DNA of 64,000 nucleotides from Plumapathes pennacea (lineage: Eukaryota > Cnidaria > Anthozoa > Antipatharia > Myriopathidae): NCBI GenBank assembly GCA_964036295.1, contig OZ038467.1:9189170-9253169 (forward strand). The letters run 5' to 3'. Of this stretch, positions 22,633 through 34,363 are shown one piece after another (the stretch's first letter is position 1; each line of letters begins with the position of its first letter). Under the pieces are notes generated by a model. The model made no database searches, was not told where the DNA came from, and saw nothing but the letters and a program-made list of their open reading frames with translations. The position numbers and the translations under genes were made by a program.

Positions 22633-23900
22633 CTAGTTGGGAGAAGTCAGATCCTTGAGAAGCTGATGTGGAATTGGAACTGGAAACGGGTGTGCCTCGG
22701 CAGCTAAACGCCGGAATTCCAACCAATTAAAATGAGAAAGGGCATCAGCAATTGAGTTCCGCACGCCAGGAATGTGTTGGGCCATGAAGAAGTTGAAACG
22801 GGCTGAGGCCATAAGCAGACTACGCATTAGATGCATCAGCTGGGGGACCTTGGAAGTCCTAGAGTTGAGGACCGACACGACAGCTGTGTTGTCAGAACGG
22901 AACAAAATGTTCCTCTTAGCACACCTTGGGCCCCACAGATACGCTGCGATAACCACCGGGAAGAGTTCCTTGTAGGCAATAAACTTGTGCCATTGGATGG
23001 GCAACCATGGACCAGAGAACCATTCTCCGCGGAAAAAGGTACCAAAGCCAAGCCTTGCTGTGTCAGAAGTGACCTCCAGATCTAAATCCAGGGTCAAGCC
23101 TGGATAGAGCCAGAAGCCGATGCTGTTCCCCGAAGAGACAAATTGAACCCACCACTGGAGGTCAAGGTGGAACTCCCAGTTCAACTGGATAGGATGATCA
23201 GGTTGCCAGAAGCAGCAGAGCAGGTCAATCATGCGACGCAGGAAGGTTCGGCCAGGCCAGACCACTTTGGCGGCAAAATGGAGGTGGCTGATCAAGGATT
23301 CGAGTTGCCATCTGTCGCACCAGCAGCGAGGAACCCACGAGAAGAGTAAATCTTGAAGGGCAAGTAGCTTCTCAGCTGGTAGGGGAGCTATCTGGTTGAC
23401 TGAGTCAAGTTCGATGCCCAAAACAACCATACAAGTTGTGGGTCTCACACACTTAGTGGGATGCAGTGGCAGGCCCAGCCGACGACAAACGTTTAAGGCA
23501 GTTTCGAAATTGTGAGCACACTGTAGAGAAATAGGAGGGCCCGCACTGATGAAATCATCCAAGTAGTGAACAAGATCGGACACCGCGTAGTTCACGCGTA
23601 GGATCCATTCCACTAAGTCTGCTACCAAGTTGAAGATGAAGGGTGCTGGAGGCCAAACGGGAGCGTGAGATCGATGTAAAACTGGCCTTTCGATACTTCA
23701 TTGGCCAGATAGGCATCAACGACGGCCGGATGTTGAAGGGCAGACAGCTTGTTATGTTTAGAGGAGCTAAGGGGAGAGGTTGCAAGGAAGCCCACCTTAA
23801 ACCCATACCTAAGCCCCTGGATTACGAAGGAAACTCAATCCTGGTCCGGGTGCTCATGCAGCTCCTGGGCGAAGAGGTCAGGGACGAGAGGGCTAACTAA
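22633..23900 (-). pseudogene. DIRS reverse transcriptase-RNase H
   Basis: A 331-codon open frame (23628-22633) carries the RT active-site motif VHYLDDFISAG (YLDD) and a connection region. RNase H landmarks follow: LEVTSDTARLGFGTFFRGEW, YKELFPVVIAAYLW, FRSDNTAVVSVLN and HIPGVRNSIADALSHF. The upstream RT fingers lie in another frame (about 23900-23630), with YGFKVGF and AVVDAYLANEV-like stretches. A frameshift near 23630 therefore separates fingers from palm. RT and RNase H copy RNA to DNA; this copy is not intact. Confidence 0.8.
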
Positions 23901-24049
23901 TTCGACTGGAGGAAGGGGAGGCCACGCTAGAAGGGTAAGTAAAAGCAAATTGGCAACCAGAACACGCACGCAGCAATGCAACCAAGCAACTCGAGCAAAA
24001 CTTAATGGAACTAAGAAGCAACCAAGGCAACAGCAACAGCAAAACTAGT

Positions 24050-25221
24050 GACTAGCAAGAAAACAGAAAAGAATTAAAGTCCCTTCTTGGGAAGTCTTGG
24101 AGTCTGGGCCAGGCGACAAACCATGTTTGGCATCAGGTACGATGTCTCGATCGGGCGAATCAAAACAATCCTTGGCACGATGTAAGCCAGAACAAGAACT
24201 GCATTTGTGGGTGAAGCGGCAGGAAGAATAAGGCGCAGAGCAACAACCATGGTTCCATGACCTGCAGACAGCAAGCGACAAGTTGTTACTCCAAGCTTCG
24301 CTAAGCTCCGAAGACGGGATACAGAATGGATCCGGGGCGAGGCACCCGCTGAATGGAAATTGAACAGCTGGACATCCATGCTTGACCAATCCTGCAGCTT
24401 CGTGGTGGTGGCATGCTGGCAAATGGCGCAATTATAGGCCAACCAAACGCGACCGGCAAATTGCCGGTAAGTATGGAGGATTAGAAGCTTGTAGCTCGTT
24501 AAATCACGCCAGCGATGTTGGAAGTGAGAAAACAAGGACCAAGGAAAAAACTGAGAACACTTTGGTCCAAGACACGATGCCCTTGATGCGCCCGCGTTGT
24601 CTCTTGGGAGTGGAGGTGAGAACGGCATGCCCATCAAACAGCAGTTGAGGCTCGGGTTCAACTTCTGACAAATTCGCCGAGAGAAGGTCGCTGAAATCCA
24701 CGATTTTGCCCGCCACAGTTTGTGCCACCAGCTTTGCAGGTACAGGAGAGAAACCAGGACCAACGACAAAGGGTTGTTGAAAAATGGGTGGGGCCAAACT
24801 AGGAACGTGAGCAGAGGTAGCCATGTGGAACGGGTTTTGGACGAACAAAGACAAAGAGTTGGACAACACAGCAATAGACAGAACGGCAAGGGAGAAAGTG
24901 TTCCCAATGAGGGCACGGCAACCGACCTACCTTGAACAGAAGGGGTGGAGGAAGCTTGTAGATTAAGACAATCCAGCTCTGTTGGAGAGGCCACCCCACG
25001 CCAAACAAGATGGAGCAACAACAGGCACATGAACAGGTGCGATCGAACTCACGATTGGTAGAACAGATGCCAATTGCAACAAGGCCGCAGGTCCAGTGGG
25101 TGGCAAATCGGCAGCTAACGCAACACGAACTGCAGCCACCAGAGGCGATGAACTCCGGCGAAGGACTAGGATCAGAACGCGGCAGCGAAGAAGGAGCTGT
25201 CACCAGAGAAGATGAAGTCAT
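24050..25221 (-). pseudogene. DIRS gag remnant
   Basis: The frame begins near 25221 with a Ser/Pro-rich start (MTSSSLVTAPSSLPRSDPSP). Conserved DIRS gag blocks follow in shifted frames: PVPAKLVAQTVAGKIVDFSD, PEPQLLFDGHAVLTSTPKR, FAGRVWLAYNCAICQHATTT and DWSSMDVQLFNFHSAGASPR. The end shows a Cys/His array (CRSWNHGCCSAPYSSCRFTH, then CSSCSGLHRAKDC). That is the zinc-knuckle-like tail of DIRS Gag. At least two frameshifts. Confidence 0.75.
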
Positions 25222-25230
25222 GGTAGAGTC

Positions 25231-26679
25231 GAAGTACTCAACGCCACGGCCAAAGAGTAAGCACTATCAAGACTATTACAAGTTTGACGCAACATTGCAA
25301 ACTTAGAGCCAAGCAAGAGATCCGCAACGATCTGCAAGCAAACTGCAAATGCCACAAACCGCGCAAAGCCCCAGAATGCTGCTACGGGGAGCGACTGCTG
25401 ACCAGCAATTGTCTCGAGGCTAACTTTGCCTAAATTACATTTAGCCACATTTAAAAGTGCATCAGTTTCCAGTGGCCAAGAACAGTGCTACAAACCAAGT
25501 TTCAATAATATATTATCTACCTATTTAGGAAATTTTGGAGGGAATTTTGTAATTTTGGGAAGACTTCAGAAAAGTGCTCTCTCATAAGAGAGACTGACCC
25601 GGATCAACCGCTGTGACAAATTGCACAAGGTTCTAACAAATGGACACACCAAAGATCTTCGAATAAGTGCCCCACTCTAATAGATGACAACCCCCCCCCC
25701 CCCCCCCCCTCCCCCTCTTGGCCAAAATTTTAAATAAGTGCCTCCTCCCCTTTACAGACTTTGTCGTTTTTGCACTGATGGTAAATTAGCACCATTGAAA
25801 ATCAAAATCGATGTTTTATGCTTTAAAGTATGTCGTTATTAATAGATCTACACGAACTGCTTTGTTGTTCATAAACAAATGATACGCATTGCAAAAGTAA
25901 ATGACTAGGGAAAATTTAATAAGGGACTCCCCTCAAACAAGCTCGCCCTTTGAATAAGCATTCCTAACCTAAATTTGCTGAGGCCCAGGATGCTTGTGGT
26001 ATGACCGAATGGTAAAAATCTAAAACACTTTACTTATCTTTCTTGAGCCATTTTTCATTTAGAAGTTGTGCCTCAGTAAGAACTGAAAAAAAAAAAAATA
26101 AAATAAAAATAAATAAAAAATAAAAAATAAAAAGAGAAGAGAGTTGCACATAACTTCTGGTGGAAGGCCAGAGGGCACAACTTGCACTACACTACATTTG
26201 TGGCAGTGCCAATTGAGAACATTTTAGAAAAACAACAGCAAAAAAGTTGACACCTGAAAAATAAAAACACAGGCAAAGCAATAATTCTTTGTCAACCAAA
26301 CTGATTAGACATCATTGTTTTCAGCAGCCAATATCTGTATTGTTTGCACAACTTATCATTTGGGATTTTTCTGCATAATATCGTAGCAGACTTGGAAATT
26401 TTGGCACTTTGGATTAAATCTATCTATAAAAAAAGCAAGCTGTTCACACGTATGTGACAGCAAATTAGGTTTTTGCCCAACATAGTGCAGCAAACACTAA
26501 AGTATAAAATATAAAATATAAAATTCAAAAGTGCCCTCCCATTTAAAAACGTTCATGTTCACAAATTAATGTAAAATAAAGTCTTTGAGAGAATAGGACT
26601 CACTGAGAACGTTTAGAACACCTCTTTCAAAGACAAAGTAAATAACATCATACATGACTGTAGAATAACATATCAGAGC
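25231..26679. other. intergenic, AT-rich with homopolymers
   Basis: Poly-C tract at about 25690-25709 and A-rich simple sequence at about 26083-26133. No coding exon recognised. Part of 25231-25450 may be the 5' untranslated leader of the DIRS element. Confidence 0.55.
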
Positions 26680-26821
26680 TTACGGTTTTCTGTTCAATAC
26701 ATTTCTACATTCATCTTCCGCTTGAAGCCATCTCCAGCCAAATAATCCTTGTAAACTTTGAGTCAAGTTCATGTGCCATGCCTCTTTTCCACTGTCCTGA
26801 AAGCTGTGTGGTGTGAAAGCT
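26680..26821 (-). CDS. candidate terminal exon of an unidentified gene
   Basis: On the minus strand a good acceptor (TTTCTCTCTTTTCTCGCAG) opens a 142-nt segment with 46 codons and a TAA. The peptide contains AFTPHSFQDSGKEAWHMNL and GLFGWRWLQAEDECRN, which looks protein-like (rich in W, no low complexity). It needs two bases from a previous exon. The nearest donor (26937) would create a stop, so the partner exon is not found. Family not recognised. Confidence 0.3.
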
Positions 26822-28625
26822 CTGCGAGAAAAGAGAGAAATGTATTAAATAACCTGGAATGTTTCACAGACAGGCATAAAGCTAAGCGTAAGTTCATTTC
26901 ATTCATTTTTATGTTACAAGTTTCAACTTAGTAAGACTCACCAGAAAGCCTGACTTTCGCTCGCTATGCCATTTTTGGTTTACAAATCTCTTCTCACAAA
27001 CACATCCATCTTTGTCGGAGTCTTCTCACAAATGGCTTCTGTGCATGATGGAACGAAAGGTGTGAAAAATGCAGTCAAGCCAGTTTTGGCACACTTGTCA
27101 GTTGGATGCATCATGCATGAACAAAACAGCATGGGATGCATGAACAAAAAGCACATGAGGTTGGGTGGGGTTTTTTGGGTTATAAGTAAATGGCCACTGC
27201 CATATAACTAAAAAATAGATATCTAAAAAGTACATGTGCCTACTGCTCCAAAGCAGGGAGATTACTGAGTAGGCATGAGAGCAAAACCTGATAACTTATA
27301 TGTAAATTAGTGGACAACCGTCGAAATATCATGGCTTTTGTGCCCCTTGTACAAACAAGTTTATTACTTCGCACTGTCCTGTTGTCACAGCCTGCAGATC
27401 ACAAGGACATGACTCAATTGCTAATTTATCAAGGATTATGCCGTCTTATGTTTTATTCATCATCGTCGGTATAGAGAAGCACATTTTGTCTCTTAGGCTT
27501 GTCAATTTATAAGAGATAATATCATTTAAATATTATTTCAAAAGCAGCCTCTATTTTGTGCTCACCGTGAGCAACTTCAAAATATGTAAACTAACATCAA
27601 GTCAATATGAGTATATTTATTTACTAGAAATACGATAATCGCAGATACCCCCTCACTCCGTCCTGCACTGGCATATATTAGAAGTTTCGACGGAAAAAAA
27701 TAAACATAGAAGTAATGTGTCTATTTTATACGACCTTTGATGTAACCAGCTTGTTGTAGTTGACGGGGCAAGCGTATTAAAATAACGTTTTACTACTTGT
27801 ACTATACCAAGTGCTGAACACTTAAAAGAGAAAAAGAGTGGTCTGAAATATAGTAACTTTGTGTTACTAAGCTCTGACCCAATAAGAAAACAACATATAT
27901 ATCAGCATCAATTTTTTTTATTCTTAATCTTATTGTCATCATCATCATACAGCACACTAATCATTGTGTGCCCTTTTTATCATACATTTGTGTTATATAA
28001 GCTTCATCAAGTGCTCCTGCCTGGTACGAAAACCCAAAACCTTGTAGGAAAAAGTAGGAACGTACTCTTCAACCAAAAGCATGCAGGAGCACAATCCCTT
28101 GGAGGATAAGGGAATAATAACTATCATGAACTTAATACAGGTAAACAACCCTTTCACTCCCAAGCCTAAATGCAGAATCTCTCAGCTTTTTCAAAATACA
28201 TTATATAAAATAAATTATGTAGTGAGAAGTGACAGTTTAGTCAGCATTCACTTAACCAAAAAGGTACAAAAAGCTATATATTCTCTATACTGTACAATAC
28301 AGTACACTTTCAACTGAAGGAGAAAATTGAATTTGATCACTCTTAGGTGTGAAAGGGTTTAAACTTGTTGTTACAACATTGGTTACTGTCTACCTTGGTG
28401 CTGGCCTTACATGTTATTGCCACTTATATTACATAACTGTACTGAAGTTTTCCTTCATAAAAAGCAAACAACCCTCTAACAAATAAGTAAATAACAAAAC
28501 CTTGTGTCAAAAAGGTACACATAGAAAAAAAATACTTGGCTCTGAGCATGTCATCCACTTGAGCACAGTACAGTACCATTCCAAATTTTAAGAAAACATA
28601 CAGATATACCGAAATTTTTTTGTGG
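26822..28625. other. intergenic or intronic, no clear gene
   Basis: Nothing recognisable apart from the inverted-repeat element at 28147-28359. If the minus-strand candidate exons at 26680-26821 and 28626-29729 belong to one transcript, this is an intron. Confidence 0.5.
28147..28359. mobile_element. MITE family 2, copy a
   Basis: The ends are inverted: AACCCTTTCACTCCCAAG on the left and CTTAGGTGTGAAAGGGTTT on the right. The element is about 213 bp and non-coding. Related copies are at 40092-40299 and 57604-57757, and fragments occur near 38384 and 62448. Confidence 0.7.
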
Positions 28626-29143
28626 CTACTCAACAGAATATACAGAATTTTCAGGCCAATGCTTTTGAGAACATTTTCCTTTGGCATTCTTGTTGGACCA
28701 GACAATCGGGTTGTACACATCAGCATTGAGTTCATTTTTGGCTCCTGACAATCTTACACTTTCATGATGTCAGTGACTTGGTATATGAGGATCCCTTAAC
28801 AGCACAGGAGTTGACTTCTCAGCATGATTCCTTCACTTTAATATTTCCTTTAGCATGATCTCTGGAGATGAAAACACATGTTCAGGTTTTTGTCTTTGGT
28901 ACATATTGTTGCAAATTTATTATACAGTACTTACCTATAAACAACATAGAAATTGAACTTCTATTTGGACCGAAGTGTAAGTTTAGCCAAGGAACCTCTT
29001 TCTTTGCTCCTACAAAAATCAGAAAAGGCACCAAGTTTTAAGTGGATTAATAAGATAATTCACATGATGTACACAATACAATGCACTTTCATAGCTAACC
29101 TGTACTATTCATCCACAATTGACATAAATCTTGGAAGGATGCT
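28626..29143 (-). other. possible small 3' exons of the Helitron-like transcript
   Basis: Three minus-strand segments can be joined in phase to the donor at 29729: 29143-29103, 29013-28936 and 28744-28626 (ends TAG). They are bounded by AG and GT and all are phase 1, giving peptides such as SFQDLCQLWMNST, KKEVPWLNLHFGPNRSS and LNADVYNPIVWSNKNAKGK. The acceptor of the middle one (CTGATTTTTGTAG) and its donor (TAG|GTAAGT) are good; that of the last one is weak. No homology recognised. Speculative. Confidence 0.22.
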
Positions 29144-29728
29144 GCAAAGGAACTGGTGCACTGTAAATAAATACTTGTTGTCCTGATAATAGAGGCCAAT
29201 TCTTTCCTCAAAACACTGCTATAAATGTTTTTGGTTATCCCCGAGCGTAGTGTCAAGTGTACATGGCATAAAAACAAATGCACATCCTCATATGAACAGC
29301 TAAAGAAACTTCACTGCATAGATCATAAATCACTGTAAATTAATTAGGCACTAATACTGTAGTAAAAATTGGCAAATATTCTAAAAAACACAAACTACAG
29401 CTTTTGCAATGGTAAATCAAAGTACAAACACATGTATACAGTATTGTGTTCTCTTCGATCCTTGTGTATGAAAATGCAGCAAATAATAACAAAACACATT
29501 CAGTGGTCTGATAAACATGAGTTCAGATTCAAAATTTTTTGGAACATTCAGGAACAAAATATCACCATGCATGTTTGTTCAGCTGTTCTTCGTTGAAAAT
29601 AAACAATTACAAAGAATGGCCGTGTTGCAATTAATGCATAATTTTGCCAATTTGGCCATCAATACACAGAATCAAAAATATAAATACAACAACCATAAAA
29701 GCCATACAGAATAGTTTTCAATTCTTAC

Positions 29729-30691
29729 CTGCCCCTTGCTTCCTGATGATAAAAACGGGCAGATCACTCACATTGGCTGGAAGAGTGGTGAGAAATCCCT
29801 GAACATCCTGTGGCAAGTTGAGGACATGACCTATGTACCCACGCTGGCCGCCGTGTTTCCGGTAACACATGATGGGGAAAGCTCTGGCGATCAACATTTC
29901 CTCTACTTCGGTGAGGTCCTGTACTTCTGCAGGCACTGTTCCAGGATCTATGTCGTTGTCCGCCGAGAACAATCGACACGAAGTCTTTTTGTCGCGCTTG
30001 CACCTGGTGCAAGTGTAGTTCTGCTCGGACATACTTTGGTTGGTGATCGGCCATGTTTCTTTGCATACCTTGCAGCGTAAGTGTCGGAGATTTTCCTCAA
30101 AGCGGTGAAAGGCAGTGAGTTCTTCCCGCACCCATTCTTGTTCGTTAAATGGAGAAGTTTCTGGATTTGCCCACCCACGATTATGCAAATATTGTTGTTT
30201 CTGTCTGCGACGTCTTTCGACAACTGCAGCACGTTGTTGTCGGCGTCGAGTGTTGGCTCCATTTTGAGCTTGAAGCCTGCGGATATTCTGTTCAGACGAT
30301 TCACTGGCACGTCGAGAAGCTACTCGCTGGCGATTGGATCTCATTGCGGAGTTCTCTGCTTGGCCCGCCTTTGTTTCTGAAGTTCCCGATTTGCTTTCAA
30401 GCGTTGTTCTCTTTGTGGAGTCTTTTCTGCGGACCGCTTTTCTTTCCGAAGCTCCCGTTTTGCTTTCAAGCGTTGTTCTCTTTGTGGAGTCTTTTCGTCG
30501 GCACGTGATTGTCGTCCTTTCTCTAGACGTATTTGGCGCTGTTCGATCGTTTCACCATTTCGCCTTGCCCGTGCCTGTTCCCTTCTCTTTTGAAGACGAG
30601 CTTCGCGAGACCGTTCTGTTTCAAGTTTTCTAGTTTTCAAATAATTCATTTTCGTGAACGCAGTTATGTACAATATTGTTGCTTCGTTCAA
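29729..30691 (-). pseudogene. Helitron-like N-terminal coding region, frameshifted
   Basis: Two overlapping frames. The first (30691-30341) is very Arg/Gln/Glu-rich with a repeated TPQREQRLKA unit, the usual basic head of Helitron proteins. It runs into a stop that overlaps the ATG of the second (30344 onward). The second has a Cys motif (LRCKVCKETWPI, then YTCTRCKRDKKTSCRLFS). It then has the block conserved upstream of the Rep domain: DNDIDPGTVPAEVQDLTEVE, EMLIARAFPIMCYRKHGGQR and GYIGHVLNLPQDVQGFL. It ends at a consensus donor (GCAG|GTAAGA), so it may be spliced on. No HUH or helicase motifs are present here. This is either a Helitron fragment or an exonised piece of one. Confidence 0.65.
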
Positions 30692-30919
30692 ATCTTTCTG
30701 TGACGCTAGTCGATAATGATTACGTCATTGCCTTATTTGGACATTGCCTTAGGCACCTGGCCTAAAAAGGTCGCATCGCACAAACACACAAACACACAAA
30801 CAAACACACGAACATTAGATTTCGAGATGGCGACGCGCTTGGAGTCTTCAAATGATTCGACTATGCTGCATTAGCGTCGTAAATATTTCCCTCACTTCGT
30901 TCGGGGATAATTTGAATAC

Positions 30920-31421
30920 CTGTGCAGTTGCGTCGCCGCCCGAGTCGCCGTCTGTACTCTTCACGTTGACACTGAGAATAGCAATCATCTTGTCCTTGTT
31001 GTTTAAATCATGTAGATCAGATATTTCTACATATTCGTTCCAATCGCTCTCGAATCTTTGAAAATATATTCGCCTATCTTGCCGAAACGTCAAAACGAGC
31101 TTTTTTTATATTGATTTAGGTCCTCAAGAGACTTGAAATGCTGGACTTCAACCACTTGGCGTCTGTCACCAAGCTGTAAAAGGATCTGCAACGCCAGATA
31201 AACATTCTGTGTTTTTATTCTGAATATATGCATTCCACATGGCTACTCGAGCAAACAAAGTATTAAAATATGCACCTATTGCAAGAATGAAAACACAAAT
31301 ATGCAAATAATCACGTTCTTATTGCTGCAGTGCACCAAACTATGACTCGACAGAACACGGATGGTTTAATTTCAGGCCAATAACTCAAGGATTTTACCTT
31401 CTTCATTTCCTCCGTCGCCAT
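30920..31421 (-). CDS. 5' end of a PB1-domain-like gene
   Basis: Exon 1 (31421-31398) encodes MATEEMKK and ends AAG|GTAAAA. Exon 2 begins at 31185 after TTGCAG and reads ILLQLGDRRQVVEVQHFKSL, then EDLNQY. In another frame it continues RRIYFQRFESDWNEYVEISD and LHDLNNKDKMIAILSVN, to a donor CAG|GTATTC at 30920. The two halves match the shape of a PB1-type ubiquitin-like fold (basic start, aromatic-acidic middle). The frame changes at a run of seven A at about 31108-31114; one extra A would join them, so a sequencing error or a frameshift mutation is likely. The rest of the gene, possibly including the Helitron-like exon downstream, is unresolved. Confidence 0.45.
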
Positions 31422-31950
31422 GTTTCATGCTTTGAGACATTCTCGTTCCAATCTCCCAACGTACAGTCATCTCCAGGTCCCCGCTGTAAATCTCATCCAC
31501 GTCCCCGGTAACCGGAGCACTTCTAATGATCAAAAGTCGTTTTTTGCCCCGCTAAATTCCCCCCCCCCCCTCCCTCCCATATCCCCGCTATTCCCGGGTT
31601 GGGGGGGGGGGGGGATTTGCATTGACTGGTGCATCACTGATTTGATATTCAGCCGCCATTTTGTCAACTGTACTGTTGCGATGTTTAGTCACCAGTTCTT
31701 TACCGTAGTGCAGTGACGTAGATTGTCGATATATGATTCACAATTATTGTGAATAATCTCTAATCTTAGGTTCGAGGACATGCTGAATAATTTGTGCGCA
31801 GGCGTTGACGGTCAAGAAAGGACTGGGCCGACAGACGCGGTTGCCAGGCGACAACCGTTGAAATGAACTCAAAATGGCGGCAGCGAACTTTGTGCACATA
31901 AACATTATCTTTACGCAGAGCTGACCCTCGTTGAAAGAAAATCTAACACA
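31422..31950. promoter_or_regulatory. shared upstream region of the PB1-like gene and AGBL5
   Basis: About 530 bp lie between two divergent start codons. It contains C/G homopolymers (31560-31570 and 31601-31612), the second copy of the dispersed repeat (31714-31795) and CAAAATGGCGGC near 31870. A bidirectional promoter is the simple reading; no core element was identified with certainty. Confidence 0.5.
31714..31795 (-). repeat. dispersed repeat, copy 2 (inverted)
   Basis: This is the reverse complement of 12783-12875 over about 75 bp: GTAGATTGTCGATATATGA, TTCACAATTATTGTGAATAA and TCTCTAATCTTAGGTTCGAG. It has an internal palindrome, TTCACAATTATTGTGAA. It lies about 160 bp before the AGBL5 start codon. 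Confidence 0.75.
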
Positions 31951-34332
31951 ATGGAAGAAAGGGTTGGCCCTCTTATTTTCACATCCAACTTTGATTCGGG
32001 AAATCTAGCGAAGGTTGAGCGTGTGAAGGCGGACGAGAGCATCTCGACCGCTGACGATGTCGACAATAGCTCAATGGTTCCTGCCCCTGACTACGAATAT
32101 AACGTGTGGACCGCTCCTGATTGTGCAGGAACAGAACACGAGAACCCGAACAGGACCTGGTTTCATTTTGGCGTCAAGGGTGGCCAATCGGGTAAACTTC
32201 TACGCATAAACATCATGAATTTGAACCGACAAGGCAAGTTGTACAACCAAGGAATGGCGCCCATGGTAAAAGTTTTGCACGGGAAAAATAAGTGGGAAAG
32301 AATTCGTGATCGGCCATCGTTTGAGGTAAGTTTATTATATGATGTGATTCCTGTATTATGGATTGTTTTGGTACAGCGTACGTTCTCTTTCAATACGCAA
32401 ATTATAAACACAAACGATTGTTAGTTTCTATACTATTGTTGATTGTTTAAATCGGATAATTCAATCGTGTTCTATCGGATAATTTAATCGTATTTCGGTG
32501 CCTGGGAACATGAAGAGGGTTGATCTGTAAGGATCGATCCTTTTCTTACAGCTGTGCGCTTAGATCATTTTGTACCTGTACATTTTGTAAACGTCGTGGT
32601 CGCGAACAATTAACAAAGGCTGCCAAATTTGCATGAGTCAGAGACAAAAGACGGGGAACCCGGTGCTAAAAGATTGCGATCCGAATGGCCAATCCAATCT
32701 AATACATTACACTCCAAAAACACAGAAAAGTCAGACTGAATTTTGTATACAAGTTAAGATTTGGGAAAAATATGTCATATGTTTATGAATTTCTGAGCTA
32801 TTAAATTTCAATGGCAACATTTTTTTCTGACTCTCTATTGACAGGCAAAATAATTTAAAACATTTAAATTGCATGAATGACTACTGAAAAAAATATTATA
32901 TTAAGAAAATTTCACAAAACCTATTCCCTTCTGTTAGTGATAAATTTTCACCAGGTTACTGTAGAGCTATAAATTTATTTATTTATTTTTTTTGATAATG
33001 ATTTGCAGTCAATTTGGAAGACTTGACAACAGAAAGTTTCTCTTCTGGTGAATTTAGATCTGTTCTTTTGTAAGAATAACCTTCAGATGTCGCTATAAAA
33101 AAAATAATAGTGCTGGATGTCAACAAATTTTGCTAGCTGAGAAGCACATCCAGTGCATCGCTGGCTGGAATTTTGCCGGTGTAACAGGCTTTTTTGTCCC
33201 CCTGGCTACGATGGCCCCCCAGACATTTTGGCCCGGGCTGAAATGTCTGGCAGGACATTCTGGCCCAGGCAAAATGTCCCCCTCTCCAAGTTTATCAAAT
33301 TTCCATATTTTTTTGAACTTGAGAGATCAAGTTTAGGAAAATAGATTTGGAATGTCCGTTTGGACATGCTGAAATTTCCAGATGGCATTTCGGCTCGGGC
33401 TGAGGTGTCCGGCCGGACAGATATAGGGGGACGTTTCAGATTGGGACACCAGCAGTTGCCCAATAAAAGGTACCCTGGGTCCCAGAGGTTTCTCGCTCTT
33501 GGAAGCTCCGAGCTGCACGGCCACTTAGGGCTAGGGGCGAAACCACTTCCAAGAGCAAGAAACCTCTGGCACCCAGGGTAGATAAAAGGCATCAAGCAAG
33601 CAGAGTATCTAATAGTATTGCATGATAGTGAGCTGAGTTCTTTTTTCTTAGCTATACTGATCCCAGGCCTCCAAATTGGCTATATAACAATAAAGTACTT
33701 ATCAGCGAGGGTCAAATTATGCATGGATATTTGCCCAAGAATATTATCTCTTAGTATATACCACACAAGTGAATAGTGCTTTTCGCGTGCTCTGATTGGC
33801 TCCTCAATCTCAGAATATCAAATACTATTCACCTCCCGGCGGTTTCTGGTAAAACAAAATGCCGCACGAACCCAATTTTTGCCCACTTTTGTCGGAAATA
33901 AAATAGCTATTTGGGAGTTGGCTATTAAACTTGTGTGGTATATACTAAAACAATTATTCTCCTCAGTGTCGGTGAATAGCGGTGGATATTTACCGAGCCG
34001 TTTATCCACCGCTATTCACCTCCACTTTGGCGAATAATTGTTAATTCTATGTTCAACTGAACAAAGCTTATTAGGGCAACTGTGAGCTTCTGATTGAGGA
34101 ACAGATAATATGCAAGGGCATAATACTGTATCTGCACATATTTGCAAAACCAAAATCCTTCAAATATTATTTTCCATTCACAGTGAAAATAATAGCAGGG
34201 GGGACTGCGAAGCTTTTTATTTATGGGACTGATTTTTTGATCAATGAAATGTTGTCCTCCTACGGGTAGTTCTACGTTAAAAAAAAAACTGATGAAACCG
34301 GCCGGTACATTCTTGCCATATAATTTATTATC

Positions 34333-34363
<31 letters not shown>

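Larger units (their letters stand above)
21765..25230 (-). mobile_element. DIRS-type tyrosine-recombinase retrotransposon, decayed
   Basis: On the minus strand the order is gag, reverse transcriptase-RNase H, then tyrosine recombinase, with no integrase or protease. That is the DIRS arrangement. Coding blocks lie in different frames and contain frameshifts. The element stops inside the recombinase (21765), so its left terminus is missing; I could not find the split or inverted terminal repeats. Confidence 0.85.
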
